Below are positions 35,739-43,175 of a stretch of DNA of 64,000 nt, one piece after another. The notes under the pieces are model-generated. The model was not told where the DNA came from. It did no database searches and saw only the letters and a program-made list of their open reading frames with translations. Numbering within the stretch: the stretch's first letter is position 1; each line of letters starts with the position of its first letter. Origin of the DNA: Flavisericum labens (GTDB lineage Bacteria > Bacteroidota > Bacteroidia > Flavobacteriales > Flavobacteriaceae); the NCBI RefSeq assembly GCF_045446075.1, contig NZ_JBJJBQ010000002.1:124001-188000 (forward strand). Direction: 5' to 3'. The position numbers were made by a program, and so were the translations under genes.

Positions 35739-35812
35739 GCCGATATAGCTCAGCTGGCTAGAGCAGCTGATTTGTAATCAGCAGGTCGTGGGTTCGAGTC
35801 CCTCTATCGGCT
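35739..35812 (+). tRNA. tRNA-Thr (TGT), second copy
   Basis: A 74-nt tRNA that differs from the copy at 17539 only in the seventh acceptor pair: G-C there, A-T here, so both sides changed together. Same anticodon TGT. It is followed directly by a terminator. Confidence 0.95.
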
Positions 35813-35814
35813 CA

Positions 35815-35851
35815 AAAAAAATACCTTTCATTTTTTGAAAGGTATTTTTTT
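35815..35851. terminator. Bidirectional terminator after tRNA-Thr
   Basis: AAATACCTTTCA pairs with TGAAAGGTATTT, loop TTTTT, with A and T runs on both sides. It serves the tRNA on the plus strand and the DUF4369 lipoprotein gene on the minus strand. Confidence 0.85.
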
Positions 35852-35863
35852 ATACTAAAATTA

Positions 35864-36571
35864 TTATTTTGAATCTCCTTCTGTCTCTTTTATTTGTTTA
35901 ACAAATTCATCAAGTTCCATACCGTATTTAGAAGCTTTTACTTTTGGAGTGAGCGATTTATTTATGGTATCTAATAAATCCAATCGGGCATTATAAATTT
36001 CAGAGAGTGCTAAATATGGGGAGACTTCACTATCTCGATTATTTATAGCAAAATTTACAGTATAGAGGTATTTGCGTTTTAAAAGGCTTTTGGATTCTTT
36101 GTTTACCGAATCTAGTTTTACAGAGTCGCCTGCTTTTTCCGCTTCAAATGCTGCCTTTATTAAATCAAGATTTCTATTGTTAATTTGAGAAATAGTTTTA
36201 TTGTATTCCTCAAAGGTTTTTTGTTGTTCAGAACCAATAATTTTAGCATCGTAAACAAAGTTTTTTAGCGTTGTATTTACTTCTGTAACACCTTTATCTG
36301 CAAAGAAAGAAATTCTGTCTTCAACAGCGCTGTTTTTATCAAGATATAGGAAGAATACCTCAGGACTTTCCAAAGTGCTATGTAATTCGAAAGCAGAGTT
36401 TCCATTTAAAACCATGGAGTCTAGAGTAACCAGATTGGTGTCCCTAACTTTTTTAAGGTAAACAGTTCCTTTTTTTAAGTCTTTAATGTTTCCTTTTACA
36501 ATTAAATTATTCTGTTCATTGCCACAAGCCATTATAACTAGGGATAGAAGTAAAACTGAAATTTTTCTCAT
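35864..36571 (-). CDS. DUF4369 lipoprotein
   Basis: A 235-residue protein with a lipoprotein signal peptide (MRKISVLLLSLVIMACGN; lipobox cysteine at 16) and an N-terminal DUF4369 domain (NLIVKGNIKDLKKGTVYLKK). DUF4369 often precedes a thioredoxin/AhpC domain, but here the C-terminal half is helical (DLIKAAFEAEKAGDSVKLDS) with no CxxC, so the thioredoxin domain is absent. The function is unknown; surface or periplasmic location is inferred. Confidence 0.8.
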   Translation of the reverse strand: MRKISVLLLSLVIMACGNEQNNLIVKGNIKDLKKGTVYLKKVRDTNLVTLDSMVLNGNSAFELHSTLESPEVFFLYLDKNSAVEDRISFFADKGVTEVNTTLKNFVYDAKIIGSEQQKTFEEYNKTISQINNRNLDLIKAAFEAEKAGDSVKLDSVNKESKSLLKRKYLYTVNFAINNRDSEVSPYLALSEIYNARLDLLDTINKSLTPKVKASKYGMELDEFVKQIKETEGDSK

Positions 36572-36683
36572 GAAGTAATAAATATTAAAGGGAACAAATA
36601 TCTTATAATTATACGTTATAAGCTAATAGCTTTTCATTTTTTAATATGTTAAAGAAGTGGTAAAAAGAAACATTGTACTAAAG

Positions 36684-36700
36684 TTTGGCACAAGAATTGC
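36684..36700 (+). promoter_or_regulatory. Candidate sigma-54 (-24/-12) promoter
   Basis: TTTGGCACAAGAATTGC: GG at 36687-36688 and GC at 36699-36700 with exactly 10 nt between, and the surrounding TTGGCAC and TTGC match the sigma-54 consensus. The start would be near 36712. Confidence 0.65.
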
Positions 36701-36711
36701 AATTCTAATTT

Positions 36712-36824
36712 CAGATACATTCTATTAAATAGTTTATTGAGTAGTTACTTTAAACTTAGGAATTGTATTCCATATTTTGGTTGGTTAGTTAGTAAAAAAG
36801 CACCCTATTTTGGGTGCTTTTTTT
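36712..36824 (+). ncRNA. Candidate small RNA from the sigma-54 promoter
   Basis: A predicted transcript of about 113 nt from the expected start to the terminator at 36794-36824. No convincing reading frame is inside. No homology was checked. Confidence 0.4.
36794..36824 (+). terminator. Intrinsic terminator inside the 36572-37128 gap
   Basis: AAAAGCACCC/GGGTGCTTTT stem with a run of T. No annotated gene precedes it on this strand, so its transcript is otherwise unexplained. Confidence 0.85.
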
Positions 36825-36862
36825 GGTTTGGAATAATGTGTATTTTGATTTTTATAAGATGT

Positions 36863-36934
36863 AAAAAAGTGTATTTCATCGATATTTAGTAATATTTCGT
36901 CTTAAATTGTTAAAAAAAAGTGTATTTCATCGAT
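36863..36934 (+). repeat. Pair of 21-bp direct repeats
   Basis: AAAAAAGTGTATTTCATCGA plus T occurs at 36863-36883 and 36914-36934, 51 bp apart. The core GTATTTCATCGA recurs on the minus strand at 31640-31651. Confidence 0.75.
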
Positions 36935-36973
36935 TTTATATGTTTTTTATCGGTGTAAAATATTTAATAATTA

Positions 36974-36981
36974 TATATTTG
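36974..36981 (+). promoter_or_regulatory. Candidate -7 element in the intergenic region
   Basis: TATATTTG, a full TAnnTTTG match, 40 bp after the second direct repeat. There is no TTG at -33, consistent with a promoter that needs an activator bound at the repeats. Confidence 0.4.
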
Positions 36982-37095
36982 GAGTGTACTAAATAACATA
37001 CTTTTTAGTTCAATGGATTAATTAATTAATATTTGCATTATGTTGTTGATATGGAAGACCCCAAATCTGACTTCATAATATTAAAAAGCAAATTG

Positions 37096-37131
37096 AAAAA
37101 AGGCCGGGTTTGAGGGAACCCGGCTTTTTTA
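37096..37131. terminator. Terminator upstream of the alkB 3' end
   Basis: GCCGGGTT/AACCCGGC stem with A and T runs on both sides. It ends alkB on the minus strand and the proposed short transcript on the plus strand. Confidence 0.85.
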
Positions 37132-37722
37132 TGCTATAATTCTAAAGGTTAGATTAATTCGTTGTTCGATATCCTTTTTCGTTTTAGGTATTTGATGCAG
37201 CCAATTATGCTGAGTTGCTCCTTTCATAATCAATAAGCTTCCGTGTTCTAAAATAATTCTTGTCCTTAGTGTATTATCTTTTTTGTGTTTTAAATGAAAT
37301 AAGCGTTCAGCTCCGAAAGAAATAGAAGCTATAATCGGGTTAATGCCCAGTTCTTTTTCGTTATCGGCATGCCAACCATTACTGTCTTGTCCATCTCTGT
37401 ATAAATTAGCCAAACAACTAGTAAATTTTATATCCATTTCAGTTTCAAGAATTTGTTTTATGGTTAATAAATCACCCATAAAATCCTTTGGCTTCATTTT
37501 GATATTACTATAACTGTAGGGTTGATTGTTGTTTGCAAAAAAAGCAGTAAGCCTAGGTTGTGGGTAAGTTTTTCCAAAAATGTTAATATTATCTTGCTTC
37601 CATTTTATTTCGGTCAAAAGATTTTTTAAAAAAGTGTCGGCTTCTGGTTTATTGAAGAATTTATGGTAGTAATAGGCATCACCATCTTTTAAATTCAAAT
37701 TAATTTCAGAAGTCAATCGCAT
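37129..37722 (-). CDS. alkB: AlkB-type 2-oxoglutarate/Fe(II) dioxygenase
   Basis: A 197-residue dioxygenase. Iron ligands fit H118 and D120 (GWHAD) and H176 (NWLHQIP); R188 and R194 (QRINLTFR) bind 2-oxoglutarate. AYYYHKFF at the start is the family opening. It removes methyl lesions from DNA or RNA bases by oxidation. Length and motif order resemble eukaryote ALKBH2/3-like bacterial members. It is divergent from the dipeptidase gene across 39 bp. Confidence 0.88.
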   Translation of the reverse strand: MRLTSEINLNLKDGDAYYYHKFFNKPEADTFLKNLLTEIKWKQDNINIFGKTYPQPRLTAFFANNNQPYSYSNIKMKPKDFMGDLLTIKQILETEMDIKFTSCLANLYRDGQDSNGWHADNEKELGINPIIASISFGAERLFHLKHKKDNTLRTRIILEHGSLLIMKGATQHNWLHQIPKTKKDIEQRINLTFRIIA

Positions 37723-37761
37723 TGCCTTTTATTTTCTAAATTAGCATAATTCAAATTTAAA

Positions 37762-38427
37762 ATGAAGCATACTTTAAGGTTTTTGTTTTTATTGGTTTTC
37801 ACCGGCGCGATGGCACAGTTGCCTGAAGGTTTTGTTTATGTGAATGATTCTATTCCAGATTTAGATGTAGAATTACGCTATTACGGTTCTAACAACTTTG
37901 TAGGAAAGCCTGTTGAAGGCTATCATGCCAATAAATTAATACTTACCGCTGCTGCAGTCCAAGCTTTAAAGCAAGTTCATGAAGCGTTACAGGAACAAAA
38001 CCTGTGTTTAAAGGTTTATGATGGTTATAGACCACAACGTGCTGTAGATCATTTTATTCGTTGGGCGAGAGATTGGAATGATACTATAAATAAACATCGA
38101 TTTTACCCAAATGTTAAAAAGAAAAACTTGTTTAAGGAAGAATATATTGCTTCTAGATCGGGACACAGTAAAGGCAGTACGGTCGATTTAACTATAATTG
38201 ATGGTAATACAGGAGAGCCTTTAGATATGGGTAGCCCCTATGATTTTTTTGGCCAAGAATCTTGGGTGGCATATCAAGGTATTGCCGAAAGACAAAAAGC
38301 TAACCGTCAATTATTGCAAAGAATAATGTTGAAATATGGCTTTAGAAATTACCCAAAAGAATGGTGGCATTTTACCTTACGAGGTGAGCCTTTTCCAAAA
38401 ACTTATTTTGATTTTCCAGTTGAATAA
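37762..38427 (+). CDS. D-alanyl-D-alanine dipeptidase (VanX/DdpX family, M15D)
   Basis: A 221-residue zinc peptidase with signal peptide (LRFLFLLVFTGAMAQ). Zinc ligands are H135 and D142 (SRSGHSKGSTVDLT) and H203; E200 (EWWHFT) is the catalytic base. VanX members remove D-Ala-D-Ala in vancomycin resistance, but stand-alone secreted members such as this are usually for peptidoglycan dipeptide recycling. No VanHA partners are adjacent. Confidence 0.85.
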   Translation: MKHTLRFLFLLVFTGAMAQLPEGFVYVNDSIPDLDVELRYYGSNNFVGKPVEGYHANKLILTAAAVQALKQVHEALQEQNLCLKVYDGYRPQRAVDHFIRWARDWNDTINKHRFYPNVKKKNLFKEEYIASRSGHSKGSTVDLTIIDGNTGEPLDMGSPYDFFGQESWVAYQGIAERQKANRQLLQRIMLKYGFRNYPKEWWHFTLRGEPFPKTYFDFPVE

Positions 38428-38430
38428 GAT

Positions 38431-39672
38431 TTAATACCAGCGTTTCTTTTTCTTTTTTGAGGCTTCACTTTTTCGGCCTTTTTTGTGCTTGCTGCCTTTT
38501 TTTTTTGACTTGTGCACTATGGGCTTGGCTTTTGGGTCTAATGGATATGGATGGTTTTCCACCACATCAATCTGCAGTTCGATGAGCTCCTGAATACTCT
38601 TTACATAACTTTTTTCATCCGCTGAACAAAGCGAATAGGCCGTTCCCTTTTTTCCGGCACGCGCAGTACGGCCAATACGGTGTACATAAGTTTCTGGTAT
38701 GTTTGGTAAATCGAAGTTTATAACGGCGTCCAATTCGTCAATATCAATGCCTCGGGCAGCGACATCGGTCGCTATTAAAATATTAATTTCCCCTTTTTTA
38801 AAGAGGTCTAACGCTTCTTGTCTCCCGGTTTGACTTTTGTCTCCATGAATGCTATCTACTTTATAGCCATTATTAATCAGTGTTTTTTCAAGTTTGTCAA
38901 CACCAAATTTTGTACGTCTAAAAATAATCATGTTCCCTTTTATAGTATTCCTTAATAGATGGAGGCAAAGCTCAATCTTATTCCGCTTAGGAACATAAAA
39001 TAGCAGTTGGTTAACATTAGTTGAAGTTGATGAGTGGGGCTCTACCTCAATACGTTCTGGGTTATTTAATATGGTATTGGCTAGATATTGTACTTTATGT
39101 GGCATTGTAGCCGAAAACAATAGAACTTGCTTTTCTCGTGTACAAAGGCGCTCAATTTTTCTAACATCGTCAATAAAACCCATATCTAGCATAAGGTCGG
39201 CTTCATCTAAAACTAAAATCTCGACATAGTCGAGGTTTACGACATCTTGTTTGTGTAAATCTAGTAACCTGCCGGGTGTGGCAATTAAAATATCAACACC
39301 TTTTTTTAAAACATCCTTTTGTGGCTCTATTGATGCACCTCCAAAAACCACAGTCGTTCTTAGGTTGGTGTATGTTCCATAGGTTTTAAAATTGTTTTCA
39401 ATTTGAATAGCCAATTCTCTTGTGGGGCTAACGATTAGAGCCTTTATTTTTTTTGCTTTTTTTGAGCTGTCTTGTTTGTTAAACAACAATTGTAAAATGG
39501 GCAAAGCAAAAGCTGCCGTTTTTCCGGTGCCCGTTTGTGCAGAGACAACAAGGTCTTTATGGTTTAAAATTAATGGAATAGCACTTTCTTGAACGGTAGT
39601 AGGGTTTTCGTAGCCCGACTCTGCTACGGCGCGTAGAATAGGCTTGTTTAATAGAAGGTCTTTAAAGGACAT
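38431..39672 (-). CDS. DEAD-box RNA helicase
   Basis: A 413-residue RhlE/DeaD-type helicase: Q motif (GYENPTTVQESAIP), motif I AQTGTGKTAAF, motif II DEAD (VLDEADLMLDMGF), SAT, and motif VI HRIGRTARAGKKG. The C-terminal tail is a run of lysine and serine, usual for RNA binding. It probably helps ribosome assembly or mRNA decay, perhaps in cold. It is convergent with the dipeptidase gene, with 3 bp between. Confidence 0.9.
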   Translation of the reverse strand: MSFKDLLLNKPILRAVAESGYENPTTVQESAIPLILNHKDLVVSAQTGTGKTAAFALPILQLLFNKQDSSKKAKKIKALIVSPTRELAIQIENNFKTYGTYTNLRTTVVFGGASIEPQKDVLKKGVDILIATPGRLLDLHKQDVVNLDYVEILVLDEADLMLDMGFIDDVRKIERLCTREKQVLLFSATMPHKVQYLANTILNNPERIEVEPHSSTSTNVNQLLFYVPKRNKIELCLHLLRNTIKGNMIIFRRTKFGVDKLEKTLINNGYKVDSIHGDKSQTGRQEALDLFKKGEINILIATDVAARGIDIDELDAVINFDLPNIPETYVHRIGRTARAGKKGTAYSLCSADEKSYVKSIQELIELQIDVVENHPYPLDPKAKPIVHKSKKKGSKHKKGRKSEASKKKKKRWY

Positions 39673-39703
39673 TTAAATTGTTTTGGGCAAAGGTACTGCA
39701 AAT

Positions 39704-40084
39704 TTAAGTACGAATAGGTTTCACCTTCATAGCGTTCCACTGCTCATCTACATTAATTTGTTTGGTCGGTTTTAAACGGTAATCGCCTAAAAAATCCCAG
39801 TCGTATTCTAAATGAAGTTTTGAAATTTCGCCCTTGGTTGTCTCGTTTGGATAGAACACCCACATTACAGAGCCTTCCATTAATCTGGGGAATAGGGTGA
39901 GCATTTGATTAATAAATTCCTCTTTGGTTTTGGAAAATACAATGGCACACTGCACACAAGAGGTAGTGACTAAAGATTCAGAATGTTCGATATCTTTAAA
40001 AACAGACGTAAAATTATCTGGTACATTCAGAATGTACAAATCGTCACACTTTTTAAGTTTTAACTTTTCAATGAGTGTTCGCAT
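39704..40084 (-). CDS. DUF3052-like small protein
   Basis: A 126-residue protein. LYILNVPDNF, AIVFSKTKEEFINQM, GSVMWVFYPNETTKG and NVDEQWNAMKVKPI follow the pattern of DUF3052 (a hydrophobic strand, FxxSxxE, WVxxPK and VDxxWSxxR). The match is by eye and partial. The family function is unknown. It is a single gene between helicase and MOSC genes. Confidence 0.55.
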   Translation of the reverse strand: MRTLIEKLKLKKCDDLYILNVPDNFTSVFKDIEHSESLVTTSCVQCAIVFSKTKEEFINQMLTLFPRLMEGSVMWVFYPNETTKGEISKLHLEYDWDFLGDYRLKPTKQINVDEQWNAMKVKPIRT

Positions 40085-40147
40085 AACCTAAATATACAAA
40101 AAAATGAATTTGAAATGAAACAGATTTTGAATTAGAAATAAAAATGT

Positions 40148-40783
40148 CTAATCTAAAAAATTAATAAGCCATTCCCTTTTTTTGAGAGGAATAGATTCGT
40201 TTTCAATAGCTAACTTTAGGTGGTTTTTGTTTTTTTCTTGCGAAAACAACAAGCTATTGAATTGATAAACGCTTAGACTATTTCTATTTTGCTCTACCAG
40301 CTCTAGAATATCACCAGCTTTAACAAAACCTTCTTTTAATACACGTACATATGTTCCAGAATACCCATGTTCAATAAACTGTTTAAGAATATTTTGAGAT
40401 CCGAATTTTATACCCAGTTTAAAACAAGGTTCCCTCGGTTGGGTTATTTGTACGAGTGCATCGCCAACTTTGTATATATCGCCAATAAAAAGTTGGGTTT
40501 CGTCTAAGCCTGAAATTGTTAGGTTTTCACCAAACATGCCCCAATTCCATTCTAAATTTGGGTACAGGTTTTTCCAGTAGGAATAATGGTTTTCAGAAAA
40601 TAAATAGCAGGCCTTAAATTCACCGCCATGGTATTTTCTATCTGTAACTTCATCATGTTTTACATCATCTTTTCCCAAATAAATAGGTGTAGTGGTCGGT
40701 TTTTTGTAAATACCAGTAACCACTTTTTTGCCATTCCAGATGATGGTGGCTGGTTTTGCTATGTTGGTGGAGGTGATTTGCAT
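40148..40783 (-). CDS. MOSC domain protein
   Basis: A 211-residue protein with the MOSC landmarks KHDEVTDRKYHGGEFKACYL, WGMFGENLTISGLDE and VQITQPREPCFKLG, whose cysteine is the proposed sulfur carrier. MOSC domains act in molybdenum-cofactor-dependent sulfur or nitrogen reductions (YiiM type). The length fits the YiiM-like class. Confidence 0.87.
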   Translation of the reverse strand: MQITSTNIAKPATIIWNGKKVVTGIYKKPTTTPIYLGKDDVKHDEVTDRKYHGGEFKACYLFSENHYSYWKNLYPNLEWNWGMFGENLTISGLDETQLFIGDIYKVGDALVQITQPREPCFKLGIKFGSQNILKQFIEHGYSGTYVRVLKEGFVKAGDILELVEQNRNSLSVYQFNSLLFSQEKNKNHLKLAIENESIPLKKREWLINFLD

Positions 40784-40819
40784 TGGGTATTAGTTTCTTT
40801 GTATCAACTACTACAATTT

Positions 40820-41662
40820 TTATTTTCTTTTTAGTTCGTCCAGTGTTTTCCCTTCCTTGTTTTTCCACTTAGTCCAACCGTTGGTTGAACGTCCCAGAAC
40901 AACGCCTCCAGCTGTGCTTGGAGAATTAAAAACATAATCTTGCGTAAACTCGAAGTTTCCATTTCTTTCAACAAGTATTTGGTTTTGAATTAGTTTTTTT
41001 CTTAAATTAATCAAATATTCATGACAAGATGGAACGGTGTCTTTTTTTACTTGCGAACCCTTAAAGACTACAAACCCATCGTCAATTAAATCTCCTTCAG
41101 CATTTATATTTCGTCCTTTTAGAATTAATAGCTCCTTTGATGTTGTCTGTTCTTTCCCGACTTTTTCGTATACAGGAAAACCTAGGGTTGATAGTAAAAT
41201 TTTTATTGTGTCAAAGCTGTCTAGTAAATCAGCTTCCATTGATTCCGTAACAAATGGTTTGCTAGGTGCAGTTAAATTTTCTGTTTCATATCTATTTGAA
41301 TCTCTGGCTTGGTCGATAGCTATGTGTTCAAGGTATTTTGCGTGGGATTTTGTAAATGCGTTAATTTTAGAAATCATAACAACTACATAATTCCAAAACT
41401 CTTTCGATCTATTGTGCTGTTTTAGGCGGTCTAGACAATCTTCGGCTTCCCCAATATAAACAATTGGTTTTGCTTTTTCAACAGATTCTCCAAACAGAAA
41501 ATATATTCCAACATTGTTTAGTTCATTTCTAGATGATACATATTCTAGTTTATTTCTAGGAACTAAAATTGCTTTTACAACTCTGTTTGTTATTTCTGCA
41601 ATTTTTACACTTCTTGGCGAGCCATCTGGTAGAAATATTTGTATTGTTTGTGGTCTATTCAT
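40820..41662 (-). CDS. GIY-YIG nuclease with DUF4357 domain
   Basis: A 280-residue protein. GIY-YIG region: NVGIYFLFGE (about 47-56) and PIVYIGEAEDCLDRLKQH (about 66-83) with the catalytic Arg in the helix. The C-terminal GGVVLGRSTNGWTKWKNKEG is a DUF4357 signature. This combination is frequent in Bacteroidota and is often found near restriction or mobile genes, but here both neighbours are ordinary. It lies 37 bp upstream of the MOSC gene on the same strand. Its target is unknown. Confidence 0.82.
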   Translation of the reverse strand: MNRPQTIQIFLPDGSPRSVKIAEITNRVVKAILVPRNKLEYVSSRNELNNVGIYFLFGESVEKAKPIVYIGEAEDCLDRLKQHNRSKEFWNYVVVMISKINAFTKSHAKYLEHIAIDQARDSNRYETENLTAPSKPFVTESMEADLLDSFDTIKILLSTLGFPVYEKVGKEQTTSKELLILKGRNINAEGDLIDDGFVVFKGSQVKKDTVPSCHEYLINLRKKLIQNQILVERNGNFEFTQDYVFNSPSTAGGVVLGRSTNGWTKWKNKEGKTLDELKRK

Positions 41663-41726
41663 TAAGATTTATTTTCAAGCTTAAACGAAAATACCCGAAA
41701 TTTATCACAAATTCAATTATGCAACA

Positions 41727-41757
41727 TAAAAAAGCCACTTCGTTAATAAGTGGCTTA
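41727..41757 (-). terminator. Intrinsic terminator of the FKBP gene
   Basis: On the minus strand AAGCCACTT/AAGTGGCTT with a 7-nt loop and a following T run; it lies 23 bp after the FKBP stop. Confidence 0.8.
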
Positions 41758-41779
41758 GTTAATGGTTTAATGGCTGTGG

Positions 41780-42241
41780 TTAATTAACTGCAATCAATTC
41801 AATATCAAAAATCAATACCGAACCACCGGGAATGCTTCTGTAATTGTAACTGCCATATCCTAAATGGGCGGGAACCAATAATGTACCACTGCCACCTTCG
41901 TTAAAATAGGTAATACCTTCGGTCCATCCGCCAATAACTTGTCGCAAATTAAATGTAATGCCTTCGGCATCACTTTGGTCAAATACGGCTCCGTTTAAGA
42001 AATAGCCTTTGTAGGCTAAGTTCACATCGCTATTTACGGTGGGCTGTGCGCCTTCGCCTTGTTCGTCGATAACGTAATAAAGACCAGATTCGGTTTTGGT
42101 GGCGTTTAAATCATTTTCTTCAATATATGTTTGTATATCAGCATCGTTTTGCGCCGAATAATCTACTTGTGTTCTGTCGTCGTCATTAGAGCAAGATGCA
42201 AGAATAAAAATACTTAGGGCAGCTATTAAAAGGTGTTTCAT
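41780..42241 (-). CDS. FKBP-type peptidyl-prolyl isomerase lipoprotein
   Basis: The start is the ATG at 42239-42241 (MKHLLIAALSIFILASCSND), because a lipobox (LASC) follows, giving 153 residues. The FKBP fold shows YKGYFLNGAVFDQSDA, VIGGWTEGITYFNEGG and HLGYGSYNYRSIPGGS. It helps fold proteins in the periplasm or outer-membrane leaflet. It follows the META-domain gene by 42 bp on the same strand, so co-transcription is likely. Confidence 0.88.
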   Translation of the reverse strand: MKHLLIAALSIFILASCSNDDDRTQVDYSAQNDADIQTYIEENDLNATKTESGLYYVIDEQGEGAQPTVNSDVNLAYKGYFLNGAVFDQSDAEGITFNLRQVIGGWTEGITYFNEGGSGTLLVPAHLGYGSYNYRSIPGGSVLIFDIELIAVN

Positions 42242-42283
42242 TGGTTTTAGTTTAGGGTTTGTTATAGAATACTTCATATTAGC

Positions 42284-42976
42284 TTAATCTACTTTTTTTA
42301 AGCGTAGGAGCTCCTGGCCCGCTTCATTGTATAAATAAAGCGCTAATTGTTCTTGTTTGTAACTTGCAGTTTGAGTAATGGCTTGATTAAATTGGTCTGG
42401 AAATGTCATATCAAGGCACATTTTGCGTGTTGATGCCAATGGGCCAAAAACAATTTTGTTAGAATCTAAACTTTTAATACTTCCACAATAGTTATTGCAC
42501 CCGTCTGAACCAAATACTTGCATTTTTGATAAATTGATTTCTAAAGTAGGCGTGCGATTAGCGTCATCGGTGTTGATTTCTTCTGCGTTAATATGTGTCG
42601 CCGCCCAAACATCATTGAGCAATATTTTCTTGTCTTGCATTTTTTCTAAAACTTTAACGAGTTCGTATTTTATGGAAGACGCATCGGCTTGAACATCTTT
42701 GGGGTCAAGTTGTGTTTCTTTAACTTCAATTTTCTGAATATACCCTGGCTCAAATTTAAAACCTTCGATGACGGCATAAAAAAGATTCCAGTTTTCATTG
42801 TTTAAGCCCTCTCCGTTAAATACTAGAAGACATTGCGCTTTTCCAGCTCCGGCGTCGCATTCGGTTTTAAAACTATTAACCCAATAGGTTGCTGTTTTTA
42901 CGGTATTTTCAGAATTGCACGATACGGTTATTAAGACGGCGATAAATAGTATAGATAGCGATTTGATAATTTTCAT
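42284..42976 (-). CDS. DUF4377-META lipoprotein
   Basis: A 230-residue lipoprotein (ILFIAVLITVSCNSEN). DUF4377 covers about 30-125 (TYWVNSFKTECDAGAGKAQC, NLFYAVIEGFKFEPGY) and a META domain follows (LEINLSKMQVFGSDGCNNYC, and STRKMCLDM). Both are common in secreted bacterial proteins, partly heat- or stress-linked. The two pairs of cysteines could form disulfides. The function is unknown. Confidence 0.8.
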   Translation of the reverse strand: MKIIKSLSILFIAVLITVSCNSENTVKTATYWVNSFKTECDAGAGKAQCLLVFNGEGLNNENWNLFYAVIEGFKFEPGYIQKIEVKETQLDPKDVQADASSIKYELVKVLEKMQDKKILLNDVWAATHINAEEINTDDANRTPTLEINLSKMQVFGSDGCNNYCGSIKSLDSNKIVFGPLASTRKMCLDMTFPDQFNQAITQTASYKQEQLALYLYNEAGQELLRLKKVD

Positions 42977-43057
42977 ATTATAATTTTAGGTTTTATCATA
43001 GATGATTAATTCATTGTTTGGTTGCGTTAAGATTATCATAAAAAATGATTCTGACAA

Positions 43058-43090
43058 AAAAACCACTTTGTTTTTAGCAAAGTGGTTTTT
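43058..43090 (-). terminator. Intrinsic terminator downstream of htpG
   Basis: Stem AAAAACCACTTTG/CAAAGTGGTTTTT, with a T run on the minus strand; it lies 86 bp after the htpG stop. Confidence 0.75.
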
Positions 43091-43120
43091 AGTCTTAAAA
43101 TTAAATAGATTGTATATAGT

Positions 43121-43173
43121 GAGATTGCCGCACTTCGAGTGCGCTCAGTGCAGACTGCTTTCTCTCAATGACG
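43121..43173. repeat. Intergenic repeat element after htpG
   Basis: GAGATTGCCGCACTTCGAGT ... TCTCTCAATGACG, containing CACTTCGAGTGCGCTCAGTG. GC-richer than its surroundings and of a kind I recall as dispersed repeats in Bacteroidota intergenic DNA. A related core (CTGAGCAGAGTCGAAG, reverse sense) is at 17908. Confidence 0.55.
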
Positions 43174-43175
43174 TT

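Larger units (their letters stand above)
36572..37128. other. 557-bp intergenic region with regulatory elements
   Basis: No gene longer than about 20 codons fits. It holds a sigma-54-type promoter (36684-36700), a strong plus-strand terminator (36794-36824), a pair of 21-bp direct repeats (36863-36883, 36914-36934), a TATATTTG element (36974-36981) and a second terminator (37096-37131). The arrangement suggests two short plus-strand transcripts; see findings. Confidence 0.6.

Noticed and set aside
37040..37078. A 12-codon frame in the 36572-37128 gap
   Set aside because: Too short, no ribosome-binding site, and overlaps another equally weak frame.
37762..38427. VanX-family gene as a vancomycin-resistance cluster
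   Set aside because: No VanH or VanA-type ligase is near, and the signal peptide suggests a periplasmic recycling role.
40820..41662. GIY-YIG nuclease as part of a defence island
   Set aside because: No restriction, CRISPR or toxin genes are adjacent; neighbours are MOSC and FKBP genes.
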